Positions 62,433-64,000 of a stretch of 64,000 bases of DNA are shown piece by piece. Every line of letters starts with the position of its first letter. The stretch's first letter is position 1. A program made the position numbers and the translations under genes. The stretch comes from Pseudomonas sp. UBA5706 (GTDB lineage Bacteria > Pseudomonadota > Gammaproteobacteria > Pseudomonadales > Pseudomonadaceae): positions 62,001 through 126,000 of the forward strand of contig NZ_DIHC01000026.1 in assembly GCF_002419965.1 (NCBI RefSeq), read 5' to 3'. A model generated the notes under the pieces. It was not told the DNA's origin, made no database searches, and was given only the letters and a program-made list of their open reading frames with translations.

Positions 62433-62514
62433 CGTTCATGTGCGAGGCTTAAACTCGTTCCTGACCTTTTTTACCCGCCCTGCAAAGCCATGCGGCGACA
62501 GGACGCTTCGACGC

Positions 62515-63417
62515 TCAGTGCTTCGGGTAACGCTCATGCATCTGCCCTAACAGCACGTCCTTGTCTTCCCACAGGCGGTTGATCCACTGCTGAAACTCGG
62601 CTCGGTACGCAGCGTCCTGGTCATAACTCTTGCCAATGAACTGCGCAGGGATCGGCACTTGCTCAAAATGCGCAACCACCTCGCGAACCCTTCCACATAG
62701 CAAGTCCCAGTATCCCGGCTGACCGGCGGGGTAGTGAATGGTCACGTTGACGATGGATTCCAGCTGCTCGCCCATGGCGTCCAGCACGAAGGCAATGCCG
62801 CCGGCCTTGGGTTTGAGCAGGTAGCGAAACGGTGAGGCCTGATGGGCGTGTTTGCCTTTGGTGAAGCGCGTGCCCTCTGCGAAGTTGAAGATGCCTACCG
62901 GGTTGTTGCGAAACTTCGCGCAGGTGCGGCGGGTGGTTTCCAGATCCTTGCCTTTCTTTTCCGGGTGCTTGGCCAGATAGGCCTTGCTGTAACGCTTCAT
63001 GAACGGAAAGCCCAACGCCCACCATGCGAGACCGATCACCGGCACCCAGATCAGCTCCTGCTTCAGAAAGAATTTCAACGGACGAATGCGCCGGTTCAGC
63101 ATGTATTGCAAAACCATGATGTCCACCCAGCTCTGGTGGTTGCTGGTCACCAGGTATGAGTGCTGGTAATCCAGACTCTCAAGGCCACTGAGGTGCCAGC
63201 GAGTGTGGCCAAGCAGGTTCATCCAGGCGTTGTTGTTGCTGATCCAGGCTTCGTGGATATGGCTCATCAGCCAGTCGGTGAGCTTCTGCGCAGCGGGGAA
63301 GGGCAGGCATAGCTTGAAGATTGCGACAATGAACAGCGGCGTGCAGCAGACAATCGTATTGAGCGCCAACAGCAGCGAGGCAATGACGCCGCGCAAGGGG
63401 GCAGGCAGCAAATCCAT
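62515..63417 (-). CDS. PlsC-type acyltransferase (YihG-like)
   Basis: A 300-residue inner-membrane lysophosphatidic-acid-acyltransferase-like protein. A membrane helix begins the protein (GVIASLLLALNTIVCCTPLFIV), the NHQSWVD catalytic motif lies at about 93-99, and FNFAEGTRFT is the acceptor block. In E. coli YihG adds polyunsaturated or unsaturated chains to lysophospholipid. The start at 63417 precedes the first helix. It is divergent from nothing close and lies 81 bp after the pta stop in the same direction. Confidence 0.9.
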   Translation of the reverse strand: MDLLPAPLRGVIASLLLALNTIVCCTPLFIVAIFKLCLPFPAAQKLTDWLMSHIHEAWISNNNAWMNLLGHTRWHLSGLESLDYQHSYLVTSNHQSWVDIMVLQYMLNRRIRPLKFFLKQELIWVPVIGLAWWALGFPFMKRYSKAYLAKHPEKKGKDLETTRRTCAKFRNNPVGIFNFAEGTRFTKGKHAHQASPFRYLLKPKAGGIAFVLDAMGEQLESIVNVTIHYPAGQPGYWDLLCGRVREVVAHFEQVPIPAQFIGKSYDQDAAYRAEFQQWINRLWEDKDVLLGQMHERYPKH

Positions 63418-63498
63418 GGGGGGCGAACTCCGAAGATCAAGCAGCCGCCGGTGGGTGCCGGCGGCATTATGGTGGGTGAAGGCCAATGCAAGGCGACT

Positions 63499-64000
<502 letters not shown>

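Overview
The window is a 64-kb chromosomal segment of a Pseudomonas species, probably from the fluorescens/syringae lineage. This rests on gene order: the tetratricopeptide lipoprotein–lolB–ispE–tRNA-Gln–prs–rplY–pth–ychF block faces away from hemA–prfA–prmC–moeB–murI, which is the classical Pseudomonas arrangement. PagL, a PA4642-family protein, mqo, YajG and a DUF1302/DUF1329 pair support it. Most of the window is core genome; the two ends and a few islands are accessory.

Region 1 (1-3178) is a MarR-centred set: a partial pyruvate-dehydrogenase E1 paralogue, a divergent MarR regulator, a stand-alone protein resembling only the C-terminal part of that E1, and a Nu-class-like glutathione S-transferase. 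The same TTGCA-type palindrome occurs three times, in both divergent promoter regions.

Region 2 (3210-7632) is the best candidate for an undescribed system. A LuxR-type receptor with an intact signal-binding pocket and no synthase beside it precedes a perfect 16-bp lux-type palindrome. Then come five tightly coupled genes: a homologue of the oxygen-using PLP enzyme MppP (L-arginine oxidase/hydroxylase), a PIN-like small protein, a DapA/NAL-superfamily lyase, a haem-oxygenase-like di-iron oxidase and a small Rieske ferredoxin. The inferred output is a small arginine-derived metabolite under acyl-homoserine-lactone control.

Region 3 (8168-22997) holds tRNA-Met, a chemoreceptor, a decayed ABC binding-protein fragment, and the housekeeping block: translation factors, PRPP synthesis, isoprenoid precursor synthesis, lipoprotein sorting, haem synthesis and peptidoglycan glutamate supply.

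Region 4 (23110-31249) holds PagL and a light-stress island. ybgA/tudS-like–merR(LitR class II)–phrB–ykgJ read one way, then an FAD oxidoreductase with a Trp-rich protein, a divergent epimerase and hemH. Similar 18-bp-spaced TGTACA-like sites lie in front of both transcription units.

Region 5 (31381-48341) has upp–uraA, hpt, three tandem small secreted paralogues, mqo, YajG, a PlsC-type acyltransferase, a degenerate HMCES/YedK homologue, an M48 lipoprotein protease, a Mn exporter behind a yybP-ykoY riboswitch, rsmC, a D-2-hydroxyacid dehydrogenase and a LysE/RhtB exporter.

Region 6 (48652-64000) has an AlkK-like acyl-CoA ligase, an outer-membrane DUF1302 protein with its DUF1329 partner, a 141-bp MITE-like element, a MalT-type LuxR activator, an HD-GYP phosphodiesterase, a divergent AraC regulator/TauE exporter pair, a metallo-hydrolase, an OmpA-family lipoprotein, a second acyltransferase and the end of pta. 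REP-like palindromes of about 70 bp sit in four intergenic regions.
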